Assembly: GCA_024684665.1 (NCBI GenBank)
Contig: JAIKWN010000057.1
Location: 1-7,396, forward strand
Source of the DNA: Clostridiales bacterium
GTDB taxonomy: Bacteria > Bacillota_A > Clostridia > Christensenellales > Aristaeellaceae
Direction of reading: 5' to 3'
DNA length: 7,396 bases
Part shown: positions 1-7,000 of the stretch, piece after piece
How positions within the stretch are numbered: the stretch's first letter is position 1
Layout: each line of letters starts with the position of its first letter
The notes under the pieces: generated by a model
Databases searched by the model: none
Seen by the model: only the letters and a program-made list of their open reading frames with translations
What the model was told of the DNA's origin: nothing
Position numbers and translations under genes: made by a program

Positions 1-1243
1 AGACGAAGGCAAGGGTCGGATGGTAGACCTTCTGACCGAAAAATTCGACGTGGTCGTGCGCTTCCAGGGCGGCGGCAATGCCGGACATACCGTCATCAAC
101 AAATACGGCGAGTTCATGCTGCATCTTCTGCCCTCGGGCGTCTTCCGGGATAACGTTACAAACGTCCTCGGCAACGGCGTGGCCCTCGATCCCGAAATGC
201 TGATCGCTGAAATCCGGGATCTTCAGGCCAAGGGCGTGTCCATCACGCCGGAAAACGTGATGATCAGCAACCGCGCTTCGCTGCTTCTGCCCTGGCACCG
301 GAAGCTGGACTCCCTCGAGGAGGCGCGGCTGAAGGATAAGCAGTTCGGCTCCACCAAACGGGGCATCGCGCCCTTCTATTCTGATAAGTATCAGAAAAAG
401 ACCGTCCTGGCGGGCGAGCTCTTCTATCCGGAGCGTATGCGGCAGCATCTCATGGAGCTTCTGGAGTGGAAAAACCTCATCCTGACAGGCGTCTATGGGG
501 CGGAGCCGGTGACGGAGGCGGAGATCGACTCCTGGCTTGCGGAATACTGCGAGCCCATCAAGCCCTTTATCCGGGATACCCGCGCGTTCCTTCTGGACGC
601 ATACAGCCTCCAGAAGCGCATCCTCTTCGAGGCACAGCTGGGCGCTCTCCGGGACCTCGATTACGGCATTTATCCTTATACCACCTCATCCAACACTCTG
701 GCGGCCTTCGCGCCCATCGGCTCCGGCCTGCCCGGGGCAAAGGTTGACCGGGTTATCGGCGTCGTCAAGGCGTATTCCTCCTGCATCGGCGAAGGCCCCT
801 TCATCTGCGAAATGTCCGGCCCGGAAGCGGACCGGCTGCGCGACGAGGGCGGCGAGTACGCGGACAGGACCGGCCGTCCCCACCGCGTGGGGCCCATCGA
901 CCTTGTGGCCACCCGCTACGGCGTCGAAGTGCAGGGAGCCACGGAGATCGCCCTCACGAAGCTGGACGTGCTCAGCTATCTCGACGAGATCCCGGTGTGC
1001 GTGCGGTACCGGCTGAATGGACAAGAGATCGACCGAATGCCCTTCCCCGCAGTGCTCGGCGAATGCGAGCCCGTGATCGAGAAGATGAAGGGCTGGAAGT
1101 GCGACATCTCCGGCGTCCGCGACTGGTGGGATCTGCCCCCTGAGGCGCAGGCCTATGTGAACCGTATCGAGCATGCGGTGGGCCGGGTTTTCCGCTGGAT
1201 CTCCGTCGGACCGGAGCGCAACAGCATCATCCGCAGAGGATAA
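1..1243 (+). CDS. purA: Adenylosuccinate synthetase, 5' end missing
   Basis: The enzyme joins IMP and aspartate with GTP to make adenylosuccinate, the first step from IMP to AMP, in the cytoplasm. The open frame runs from the window edge (codons from base 2), so the start codon and roughly the first 10-15 residues lie outside; the Met at 20 is internal because DEGKGR of the N-terminal nucleotide-binding loop precedes it. Of the 413 visible residues, recognisable family motifs are DEGKGR (1-6), GGGNAGHT (23-30, IMP/switch loop), GSTKRGIAP (116-124), the EAQ...TSSNT segment (about 209-231), GEGPF (263-267), TGRPHRVGPIDL (290-301, aspartate loop region) and LTKLD (318-322, guanine recognition). 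Total length would be about 425-430 residues, normal for the family, and the reading frame is intact. The variant wording (GEGPF, SVGPER near the C-terminus) resembles clostridial PurA as I remember it. The next gene follows in the same direction after 84 bases; cotranscription is possible but not shown. Confidence 0.96.
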   Translation, partial: DEGKGRMVDLLTEKFDVVVRFQGGGNAGHTVINKYGEFMLHLLPSGVFRDNVTNVLGNGVALDPEMLIAEIRDLQAKGVSITPENVMISNRASLLLPWHRKLDSLEEARLKDKQFGSTKRGIAPFYSDKYQKKTVLAGELFYPERMRQHLMELLEWKNLILTGVYGAEPVTEAEIDSWLAEYCEPIKPFIRDTRAFLLDAYSLQKRILFEAQLGALRDLDYGIYPYTTSSNTLAAFAPIGSGLPGAKVDRVIGVVKAYSSCIGEGPFICEMSGPEADRLRDEGGEYADRTGRPHRVGPIDLVATRYGVEVQGATEIALTKLDVLSYLDEIPVCVRYRLNGQEIDRMPFPAVLGECEPVIEKMKGWKCDISGVRDWWDLPPEAQAYVNRIEHAVGRVFRWISVGPERNSIIRRG

Positions 1244-1253
1244 GGACACATGC

Positions 1254-1268
1254 AACCGGATTCCGGTT
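1254..1268 (+). other. Small hairpin between purA and the phosphofructokinase gene
   Basis: AACCGG and CCGGTT form a perfect six-pair stem around a three-base loop (ATT), 10 bases after the purA stop. No T-run follows, so it is not a convincing intrinsic terminator. It could stabilise an mRNA 3' end or be chance. A TATAAA lies just downstream (1272-1277), but no matching -35 box is seen at the right distance, so I do not call a promoter here. The rest of the 84-base gap shows only the ribosome binding site of the next gene. Confidence 0.35.
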
Positions 1269-1327
1269 TCATATAAACCACACAGAATAAAAACAGGAAG
1301 CAATTCCGGGAAAGAAGGGTATCCATC

Positions 1328-2602
1328 ATGAAAGGCAATGTTCTCGTCGGTCAGTCCGGCGGCCCCACCGCGGTCATCAACTCCAGCCTGGCCGGCGTGT
1401 TCAAAACGGCGATGGAGCGCGGCTACACCAAGGTGTACGGCATGCGCTACGGCATCCAGGGGTTCATGGATGAGCAGTACATCGACCTCTCCGACCACAT
1501 CAAGAACGAACTGGATCTTGAGCTGCTGAAGCGCACCCCCTCCGCATTCCTAGGCACCTGTCGCTACAAACTGCCAGAGATCCACGAGGACCGTGCGGTA
1601 TACGAGCGCATCTTCGAATTGCTTGACAAGCTGGACATCGAAGTGTTCATCTACATCGGTGGCAATGACTCCATGGACACTATCCGCAAGCTCTTCGACT
1701 ATTCGCTGCTCACCGGCGCGAAGCAGAAGTTTGTCGGCTGCCCGAAGACCATCGACAATGACTTGGCCATCACCGACCATACCCCGGGCTTCGGTAGCGC
1801 GGCCAAGTACATCGCCACATCCACTAAGGAGATCATCCGTGACGCCATGGGCTTCTCCTATAAGAAGAAGAACGTGAACATCATTGAGATCATGGGCCGC
1901 AACGCCGGCTGGCTGACGGGCAGCGCAGCGCTCTCCCGCAGCGAGGACTGCGAAGGCCCCGACCTCATCTACCTGCCTGAAGTGGTTTTTGACGTGGATC
2001 ATTTCGTCGATAAAGTTGAAGACTTGCTGAAGAAACAGGATGTCGTCGTGGCGGTCGTCTCCGAGGGCATCCGTACTGCGGACGGGCACTACGTCTGTGA
2101 GAACACCGCCGGCTCCAATACGACGGATGCTTTCGGTCATATCCAGATGACCGGCACTGCGGCGTATCTGGCGAACGTAGTCAATCAGCGCCTAGGCTGC
2201 AAGACCCGCGCGGTGGAGCTCTCCACCCTGCAGCGTTCAGCTGCGCACCTGGCTAGCAAAATCGACGTGGACGAGGCCTTTAACGTTGGCGGCGCTACCA
2301 TCAAAGCAGCGGATGAGGGCAACTCTGGCGTCATGGTCGTTATTGACCGCGTGTCCGACGATCCCTATCAGAGTGCGACGGGCGTCTATGACGTGCATCG
2401 CATCGCGAACGGTGAGAAGGTCGTTCCGCGCAAGTGGATCAACGAGGAAGGCGACTACGTCACCGAGGAGTTCCTAGACTATGTGCGCCCTCTCATCCAA
2501 GGCCACTACATGCCCATGATGGTCGAAGGTCTTCCCCGCCACCTCAACATGAACCTCAAGAATTACGACTGGGTGAATGCGCAGCTAGACAGCAACGCCT
2601 GA
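1328..2602 (+). CDS. 6-phosphofructokinase, pyrophosphate-dependent type
   Basis: This is a phosphofructokinase-family protein of 424 residues that converts fructose 6-phosphate to fructose 1,6-bisphosphate in glycolysis. The phosphoryl-donor loop GQSGGPTAVINSS is at 8-20, GGNDS at 111-115, PKTIDND at 139-145 and MGRNAGW at 189-195. In the E. coli ATP enzyme two glycines (104 and 124) make room for ATP; here the matching residues are Asp114 and Lys140, the pair known from PPi-dependent enzymes, so pyrophosphate is the inferred donor and the reaction may be reversible. Asp143 of TIDND corresponds to the catalytic base. Length fits the longer bacterial PPi-type group rather than the 320-residue ATP type. 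The ATG has a good ribosome binding site, AAGAAGGG at 1312-1319, eight bases upstream. The gene follows purA and ends before a strong terminator. GGNDS in place of the usual GGDDS is a small departure. Donor choice is inference from residues, not proof. Confidence 0.93.
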   Translation: MKGNVLVGQSGGPTAVINSSLAGVFKTAMERGYTKVYGMRYGIQGFMDEQYIDLSDHIKNELDLELLKRTPSAFLGTCRYKLPEIHEDRAVYERIFELLDKLDIEVFIYIGGNDSMDTIRKLFDYSLLTGAKQKFVGCPKTIDNDLAITDHTPGFGSAAKYIATSTKEIIRDAMGFSYKKKNVNIIEIMGRNAGWLTGSAALSRSEDCEGPDLIYLPEVVFDVDHFVDKVEDLLKKQDVVVAVVSEGIRTADGHYVCENTAGSNTTDAFGHIQMTGTAAYLANVVNQRLGCKTRAVELSTLQRSAAHLASKIDVDEAFNVGGATIKAADEGNSGVMVVIDRVSDDPYQSATGVYDVHRIANGEKVVPRKWINEEGDYVTEEFLDYVRPLIQGHYMPMMVEGLPRHLNMNLKNYDWVNAQLDSNA

Positions 2603-2621
2603 CCCCAGTAGCAAACAATAC

Positions 2622-2661
2622 AACAAGCTCCGGCGCAATGCCGGAGTTTGTTCATCTTTTT
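2622..2661 (+). terminator. Rho-independent terminator, possibly shared by both convergent genes
   Basis: A 13-pair stem (2622-2634 with 2640-2652, one G-T pair) closes a five-base loop (GCAAT) and is followed by CATCTTTTT. The core CTCCGGC/GCCGGAG is G+C-rich. It lies 20 bases after the phosphofructokinase stop. The same stem read on the minus strand is followed by a weaker T-rich stretch (TATTGTTT), so it may also end transcripts of the convergent butyrate kinase gene, whose stop is 45 bases away. Confidence 0.9.
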
Positions 2662-2705
2662 GAGTATTATGCTCAGGTTTTTAAAACAGTGAGTTTAAAT
2701 ATCTT

Positions 2706-3806
2706 TTATAAATCCAGCCCGGGGAAGCCCTGCCACACCGGCTTGCCAGCATAGGTGTGGATTTCCCGCTCACCACACAGCGCCTCATACACCGCTCTCG
2801 CGAGGGCGTCCTGCTCCATTTCGCCCGGATAGACGGAAATGGGCGCGATCCATCCGCACATGTCCGTCAGCGTGCGGATGAGATCGGGGAAGCGCATGTA
2901 TCCGCCGGTCAGCAGGATCCCGTCGACCTGTCCCTGGAGCACCGTGGCCATTTCGCCGATCATCTTCCCGATCTGATAGATCATACCCTGCCAGACGAGG
3001 CTGGCTTTTTTGTCTCCCTCAAGGACCCGGCGGTGGATTTCGTTCCCGTCCGCTGTGCCGAACATGCTAACAAAGCCTCCGGAACGGGAGCACATCTTGC
3101 GGACGTCTTCCGTGGAATGGGCATCGATATAATCCAGCAGCGGCAGGATGGGAACCGAACCGATGCGGGTAGGCGTATACGGTCCGTCTCCGCCCGCTCC
3201 CACGTTCCCGTCCACCATGCGGCCCTTCAGATGCGCGTTCACGGTGATACCGCCGTCGATATGCGCCACGATAAAATTGCAATCCTCATAGCGTTTCCCG
3301 AGGGACCGGGCATGCCTGCGCGCGACTGCTTTCTGGTTTAGCACATGAAACTGTGCGCTGCGGTAGACGCCACGGATCCCTGTCAGCCGTGCCACGTCGC
3401 TCATTTCGTCCACGTTGGTGGGGTCAAGGGTATAGGCCGGCTTCCTGTATTCCTGCCCCAGCTCGTAAGCCAGCATCACCCCGAGTTTAGCCGGGTGATC
3501 GCTGCCGCCGACGGCATAGACGGTATCCAGATACAGGCGTTCATCAATGACGGTAACGCCCTCCTCCTGGGAATACGCGCTTCCGCCCCGGCCGATAAAA
3601 CAGTCCATCTCCGGTGCTGAAAAGCCATACTTTTGGAGGAGCGCTAAGATTAGCGCCTTACGGAAAGGCATCTGGTCGTTCACGGTCGGATAGGAAAGCA
3701 GCTCCGGTGCATCATGAAACACGTTTTCCTCAAACAGCATCGTAAGATCATCAAACAAGCTGATCTTCGTGGAGGTGGAACCGGGATTAATGACAAGAAG
3801 TTTCAT
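2706..3806 (-). CDS. buk: Butyrate kinase (acetokinase family)
   Basis: The 366-residue product belongs to the acetate/butyrate kinase family (ASKHA fold), which moves the phosphate of an acyl phosphate onto ADP, or the reverse; it usually works with phosphotransbutyrylase to make ATP from butyryl-CoA or branched-chain acyl-CoA. Family marks are VINPGSTSTK (5-14; Asn7 matches the acetate kinase active-site Asn), GRGG (72-75), HPAKLG (104-109), FHVLNQKAVARR (153-164), AHIDGGITV (181-189, usually AHxGGG), LLTGGY (298-303) and YPGE (326-329). Length is normal (about 355-360). The frame stays open upstream to 4034, but the family N-terminus (MKLLVINPGS) begins at 3806. There, AAAGGA (3822-3817) sits 10 bases ahead of the ATG. 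The promoter lies at 3859-3887. No phosphotransbutyrylase gene is adjacent in this window. The acyl substrate (butyrate, isobutyrate, isovalerate) cannot be read from sequence. Confidence 0.93.
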   Translation of the reverse strand: MKLLVINPGSTSTKISLFDDLTMLFEENVFHDAPELLSYPTVNDQMPFRKALILALLQKYGFSAPEMDCFIGRGGSAYSQEEGVTVIDERLYLDTVYAVGGSDHPAKLGVMLAYELGQEYRKPAYTLDPTNVDEMSDVARLTGIRGVYRSAQFHVLNQKAVARRHARSLGKRYEDCNFIVAHIDGGITVNAHLKGRMVDGNVGAGGDGPYTPTRIGSVPILPLLDYIDAHSTEDVRKMCSRSGGFVSMFGTADGNEIHRRVLEGDKKASLVWQGMIYQIGKMIGEMATVLQGQVDGILLTGGYMRFPDLIRTLTDMCGWIAPISVYPGEMEQDALARAVYEALCGEREIHTYAGKPVWQGFPGLDL

Positions 3807-3858
3807 GCGCGGCAGTTCCTTTATTTGATATTCAGTCGGAAACATCCCGGCCGTAGTT

Positions 3859-3887
3859 ATTATACACGGACAGAGCGAGTAAAACAA
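3859..3887 (-). promoter_or_regulatory. Sigma-A-type promoter of butyrate kinase
   Basis: Read on the minus strand, TTGTTT (3887-3882) is followed after exactly 17 bases by a perfect TATAAT (3864-3859). Transcription would start near 3852, giving a leader of about 45 bases that contains the ribosome binding site of the chosen start codon. This position also argues against the longer open frame, because start codons upstream of 3852 would not be in the transcript. Confidence 0.75.
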
Positions 3888-3945
3888 GCGAAGCAGAACA
3901 GAAACGCATGCGAACGTACAGCCGCATCCGTCCGGCGGCACGGGA

Positions 3946-3974
3946 TGGACAACCGTAAGAGGGTATGCTACAAT
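3946..3974 (+). promoter_or_regulatory. Sigma-A promoter with extended -10, for the DHHW-RCC1 unit
   Basis: TGGACA (3946-3951, five of six consensus bases) is separated by 17 bases from TACAAT (3969-3974). TGC directly precedes the -10 box, giving a full extended -10 element. Start of transcription is expected near 3981, leaving a leader of about 35 bases. The divergent butyrate kinase promoter has its -35 box 58 bases away. An imperfect inverted repeat (3925-3947, CATCCGT facing ACGGGATG) touches the -35 box and could be an operator or chance. Confidence 0.75.
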
Positions 3975-3983
3975 TCCTTCACT

Positions 3984-3998
3984 GATACCGATACCGAT
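3984..3998 (+). repeat. Short tandem repeat in the leader: GATACC x 2.5
   Basis: GATACC occurs twice in tandem plus a further GAT, starting a few bases after the expected transcription start and ending eight bases before the ribosome binding site. It is too short to call functional; it is listed because it fills most of the short leader. Confidence 0.5.
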
Positions 3999-4006
3999 GG
4001 GTTTCT

Positions 4007-4011
4007 GGAGG
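4007..4011 (+). promoter_or_regulatory. Ribosome binding site that favours a TTG start at 4019
   Basis: GGAGG ends one base before the ATG at 4013, too close for normal initiation. The in-frame TTG at 4019-4021 lies seven bases after it, the usual spacing. The protein would lose only its first two residues. No in-frame start codon lies further upstream at a suitable distance. Confidence 0.6.
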
Positions 4012-4012
4012 C

Positions 4013-5341
4013 ATGACTTTGCGCAGAGTTTCATTTGTCGCCGCCCTGTGGTGGCTTTTGGGTTCCCTTTGCCTGGGGATCCTTCTCCTTGCGGTCGCGC
4101 CGCGGATGGCGCGGCCTTCCGCGTCCGAAAACCGGATGCTCGCCGGCTTCCCGAAACTCTCTGGTGAAGCGCTTTTGGACGGGAGCTTCTTTTCCGGTAT
4201 AGAGAATTTTCTCTCAGATGGATTCTTCGGACGCAGGACCGCCGTCAGCCTGACTAAATCCGCTCTCGGTGCATTTGACCTGCGCAGCGAGGAGGAGCGC
4301 CTAGTGGCGGAAACCGCCGAGACGGACCGCCTGTTACGCCTGGACGCAGAATGCGCGGATCCGGACGCGGTGCTCTGGAATGAGGAAACCGAAGAGGAAT
4401 GGGAAAACGGGTTTTCCTTCCTGCATCTTCTGTTATCTGCCGCGTCCGCGGAAGAAGCCGGAACCCGACGAAAAGAACCGACGCTCACGATCCGCTATCC
4501 AGATGGGGAGGAAAAACTGATCTACTCTTATCCGCAGGAGAACATCCGAGCCTTTGCGGATACACTCGATACCCTGCGGAGCCTTTTGCCGGAGGACGGG
4601 GAAGTACATTACCTGCAGGTTCCCGTGGCTTCTGTGGGACGGCGCGTGATGAGTAGCCAGCGGGGCGCCTCCTGGAAGAGTACGATGGAGGACGCCTTGG
4701 CGGAAGCGGTGGGTGAAGGCGTATATATTCACAATGCGCCCGCCATCCTAAACAACGCCCTCATGCGCGGCGAGCGTTGTTATTTCTATTCGGATCCCCA
4801 CTGGACGGAACTCGGCGCATGGTACTGCGCAGCCACCGTCGCGGAATCTCGGGGGTATCCCGCGCTCCCCTACGAAGAAACCGCTTACGATTCACATTTC
4901 ATGGAGCGGAAAAATGGACGGGAGGATACGGTGCGCACGCTGATCCCCCTCCTACCGACGCACAGCTATATCCTGACACACCGGACGGAGGAGATGGAAA
5001 TCCCCTTCATGAACAGGCAGGTTGGCAGTTATACCGCCTACATCAACAACACGCGCCTGCCATGGCGGCGCTTTTCCGGTGGATTCGGAACCGGGCGGCG
5101 GGCGCTCCTACTTTCAGATTCTTTTGGAAATGCGTTTCTTCCCTATTTATTACCTTATTACGGCGAGGTTCATATGACGGACCTGCGCCTTTCCTACTAT
5201 GATCCGAAAGAAGCTGGGGGAACCTTTCGGGAACTACTTGCCTTGCACGAGATCGACGACGTCTATGTCCTGTATTCCACAAGCAACGGCGTCAACTCCG
5301 GCCACAGCTTAGGGACGCTTCCCAAGCAGATCGCGCAGTAG
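4013..5341 (+). CDS. DHHW / AlgX-like SGNH-fold membrane-anchored protein
   Basis: This product of about 440 residues has one N-terminal membrane segment (7-29), which probably holds the rest outside the cell. SENRMLAGFPKL (38-49) followed by DGSFFSGIENFLSDGFFGRR (56-75) is typical of the start of DHHW-family proteins (Pfam DHHW). YFYSDPHWTELGAW (257-270) carries the D-x-H-W signature, and LLLSDSFGNAF (365-375) carries the Ser motif. By comparison with AlgX/AlgJ, Asp261, His263 and Ser370 are the likely catalytic triad; those relatives act in O-acetylation of cell-surface polysaccharide. All three residues are present, so the enzyme looks active, but its substrate is unknown. No MBOAT acyltransferase, the usual partner, is in this window. 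Start choice: GGAGG (4007-4011) is only one base from the ATG at 4013, whereas an in-frame TTG at 4019 is seven bases away and may be the true start. An RCC1-repeat gene follows 14 bases downstream. Confidence 0.85.
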   Translation: MTLRRVSFVAALWWLLGSLCLGILLLAVAPRMARPSASENRMLAGFPKLSGEALLDGSFFSGIENFLSDGFFGRRTAVSLTKSALGAFDLRSEEERLVAETAETDRLLRLDAECADPDAVLWNEETEEEWENGFSFLHLLLSAASAEEAGTRRKEPTLTIRYPDGEEKLIYSYPQENIRAFADTLDTLRSLLPEDGEVHYLQVPVASVGRRVMSSQRGASWKSTMEDALAEAVGEGVYIHNAPAILNNALMRGERCYFYSDPHWTELGAWYCAATVAESRGYPALPYEETAYDSHFMERKNGREDTVRTLIPLLPTHSYILTHRTEEMEIPFMNRQVGSYTAYINNTRLPWRRFSGGFGTGRRALLLSDSFGNAFLPYLLPYYGEVHMTDLRLSYYDPKEAGGTFRELLALHEIDDVYVLYSTSNGVNSGHSLGTLPKQIAQ

Positions 5342-5344
5342 AAA

Positions 5345-5350
5345 GCGAGG
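5345..5350 (+). promoter_or_regulatory. Ribosome binding site of the RCC1-repeat gene
   Basis: GCGAGG lies in the 14-base gap after the DHHW stop, five bases from the ATG at 5356 and 11 from a second in-frame ATG at 5362. Either may be used; the protein differs by two residues. The tight spacing suggests coupled translation with the gene before it. Confidence 0.55.
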
Positions 5351-5355
5351 CTGGC

Positions 5356-6987
5356 ATGCAGATGAAAAATGCGGAACGAGACAGGAATCATGGCGACGGT
5401 TCCTTCGTCCGTCGGGCAGTAGCGGTTTCCCTGGCGCTTGCACTGTTTATAACAGGCTCCTGCGCCCTACTCTTTCGGAAACGAGGCGCGCTTGCGGCGG
5501 GAATGATCCTGGAAGCGACCCTCGCGGAGGAATACAGCCGGGCGGAAGCTCTCTTGTCTCACTTGGAAACGTGGCAGGAAGCGGATCCGCAGCTCACAGA
5601 ACTGTACCGGGAAACGGTGCTCCAGTGCGCGGAGCGGGCAAACTGGAACAACGCCCCGGAAATCGCAGAGAATCTGATCGCCTCAAGGATCCCGAAAGAA
5701 GCGGAAACGGAACGGGTCTCCCGCATCCTCCGGGAAAGCGGATATCGGAAGGCGCTCCTGCTCTTCAGCCGCGGGGATTATGCCGGGGCCGCCGCGCTCG
5801 CATTGCGTGATCCCGGGTATGCGCCGAATCAGGCGCTGTACTTGCGCGCCGCGGAAGCGATGGCTACGCCGACGCCTATACTGACCGCGACACCTGCTCC
5901 GACTCCGATGGCAAAGCCAACACCCCTTCCCATCCCAACTCCTACTCCTAATCCAACAGCGACACCTGCACAGACACCTGCGCCAACGCCAACGCTTACT
6001 CCTACTCCGACACCAACAGCAACACCTGTACCAACAGCTGCTCCAACTTCTGCACTTGCGTCGATTGCTACACCCGAACCGACGTCCACACCTCTTCCCA
6101 CCGTAACGCCTTCCGCGATACCCATACCGGTACCCACGCTAACACCGACGACTGCGCCAACTGCGACACCTACAATAACGCTAGCACCTACTCCGACTCC
6201 TGAGGCCACTCCTTCTCCGACGCCGGTTCCGACTGTGCAGCCAGCTGGCAGGCTGGCTATGGGATTCGCTCACACTGTATTACTGCGCCCTGACGGGACT
6301 GTTTTCGCGGTAGGCGAAAACGATGCGGGACAGCTAAACGTCGGAGACTGGCACGACGTCGTCATGGTGGCAGCCGGAGCAAAGCATACCCTGGGACTCA
6401 CAAGGGATGGCCGCGTACTCTCCACGGGAGACAACACATATGGCCAATGCGAAACGGCCCTGTTCTCCGGGGTTTCTTCCATTGCCGCCGGATACTGGGA
6501 CAGCTATATACTGCTTCGGGACGGCCATGTGCTCTCTGTGGGATATGGAAGCGCAGGGGATCTCACAGCGCTCCCGCCAGCCAGGGCAATCTTTGCCGGT
6601 GCGTACGCTTTCGCGGCACTAACAGATGCGGGCGTATTCACATCTCATCCTTCCCTTGCCGTATCCGGAACGCTAGAAACCCTGGCGGCATCCCGGGGAT
6701 ACCTGCTTTCCATCGATGAAAGTGGAATCGCGCATAGCACGCTGACCGGAATACCCGCTAGGGAGAATGCCGCCCGCGTCGCCGCAGGGGAAAACGCCGC
6801 CCTGATCCTTACGCGGGACGGACAGGTCTGCTGCCATCTCTTTGGCATGCATAACCGGATGGAAACGGGATTCGATAGCTTCGTCACGGACATCGCCGCG
6901 GGGCCGGATGCCTGCGTATTCCTGCTGGCGAATGGAACGCTGGAGGTGCGGTATATGAACGGCGCCGTTGAAATCTTCACCCCCTAA
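5356..6987 (+). CDS. Membrane-anchored protein with Thr-Pro linker and RCC1-like repeats
   Basis: The 543-residue product has no assigned function. A single hydrophobic segment (about 20-40) after an Arg-rich N-terminus suggests an anchor with the rest outside; Cys36 lies in a poor lipobox (TGSC), so a lipoprotein is unlikely. Residues about 50-170 are helical and TPR-like: YRKALLLFSRGDYAGAAALA (130-149), then DPGY and ALYLRAAEAMA, resembles repeats seen in many clostridial surface proteins. Residues 171-294 are a Thr/Pro/Ala linker with many TPTP units. From 301 to the end there are seven repeats, starting at 301, 339, 377, 413, 444, 476 and 514. The first two fit the bacterial RCC1 pattern well (DGTVFAVGENDAGQ, DGRVLSTGDNTYGQC); later ones are degenerate. 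Seven would suit a closed beta-propeller, which normally binds protein or glycan partners. It is 14 bases behind the DHHW gene and probably shares its transcript. Confidence 0.85.
   Translation: MQMKNAERDRNHGDGSFVRRAVAVSLALALFITGSCALLFRKRGALAAGMILEATLAEEYSRAEALLSHLETWQEADPQLTELYRETVLQCAERANWNNAPEIAENLIASRIPKEAETERVSRILRESGYRKALLLFSRGDYAGAAALALRDPGYAPNQALYLRAAEAMATPTPILTATPAPTPMAKPTPLPIPTPTPNPTATPAQTPAPTPTLTPTPTPTATPVPTAAPTSALASIATPEPTSTPLPTVTPSAIPIPVPTLTPTTAPTATPTITLAPTPTPEATPSPTPVPTVQPAGRLAMGFAHTVLLRPDGTVFAVGENDAGQLNVGDWHDVVMVAAGAKHTLGLTRDGRVLSTGDNTYGQCETALFSGVSSIAAGYWDSYILLRDGHVLSVGYGSAGDLTALPPARAIFAGAYAFAALTDAGVFTSHPSLAVSGTLETLAASRGYLLSIDESGIAHSTLTGIPARENAARVAAGENAALILTRDGQVCCHLFGMHNRMETGFDSFVTDIAAGPDACVFLLANGTLEVRYMNGAVEIFTP
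5866..6237 (+). repeat. Low-complexity Thr-Pro coding repeat
   Basis: About 370 bases encode the 124-residue linker of the RCC1-repeat protein. At DNA level this is an irregular six-base periodicity of ACN-CCN codons, strongly poor in G on the plus strand. Synonymous codons are mixed (ACA, ACT, ACG, ACC; CCT, CCA, CCG), unlike the C/G-ended codons of the flanking parts of the gene. Such tracts often vary in length between strains. The Gly-Val-rich open frame on the other strand is only its mirror image. Confidence 0.9.
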
Positions 6988-7000
6988 AAAATTTTTTAAA

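Noticed and set aside
686..1498. 270-codon minus-strand open frame over purA
   Set aside because: It is a shadow of purA and the start of the phosphofructokinase gene, both with clear family motifs on the plus strand; high G+C makes such frames common.
1620..1635. TTGACA-like sequence inside the phosphofructokinase gene
   Set aside because: It lies in coding sequence and I identified no convincing -10 partner.
2757..3620. Two plus-strand open frames opposite butyrate kinase
   Set aside because: The minus strand encodes a full-length, motif-complete kinase; the plus-strand frames are low-information mirror frames.
3807..4034. N-terminal extension of butyrate kinase to the first Met at 4034
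   Set aside because: The added 76 residues do not resemble the family, would begin upstream of the buk promoter and would overlap the divergent gene.
5449..5466. Possible lipobox (ITGSC) in the RCC1-repeat protein
   Set aside because: The -3 position is Thr rather than Leu or a similar residue and basic residues follow shortly; an uncleaved anchor fits better.
5829..6209. Gly/Val-rich open frame on the minus strand
   Set aside because: It is the mirror image of the Thr-Pro codon repeat; complementing ACN-CCN units gives Gly and Val codons.
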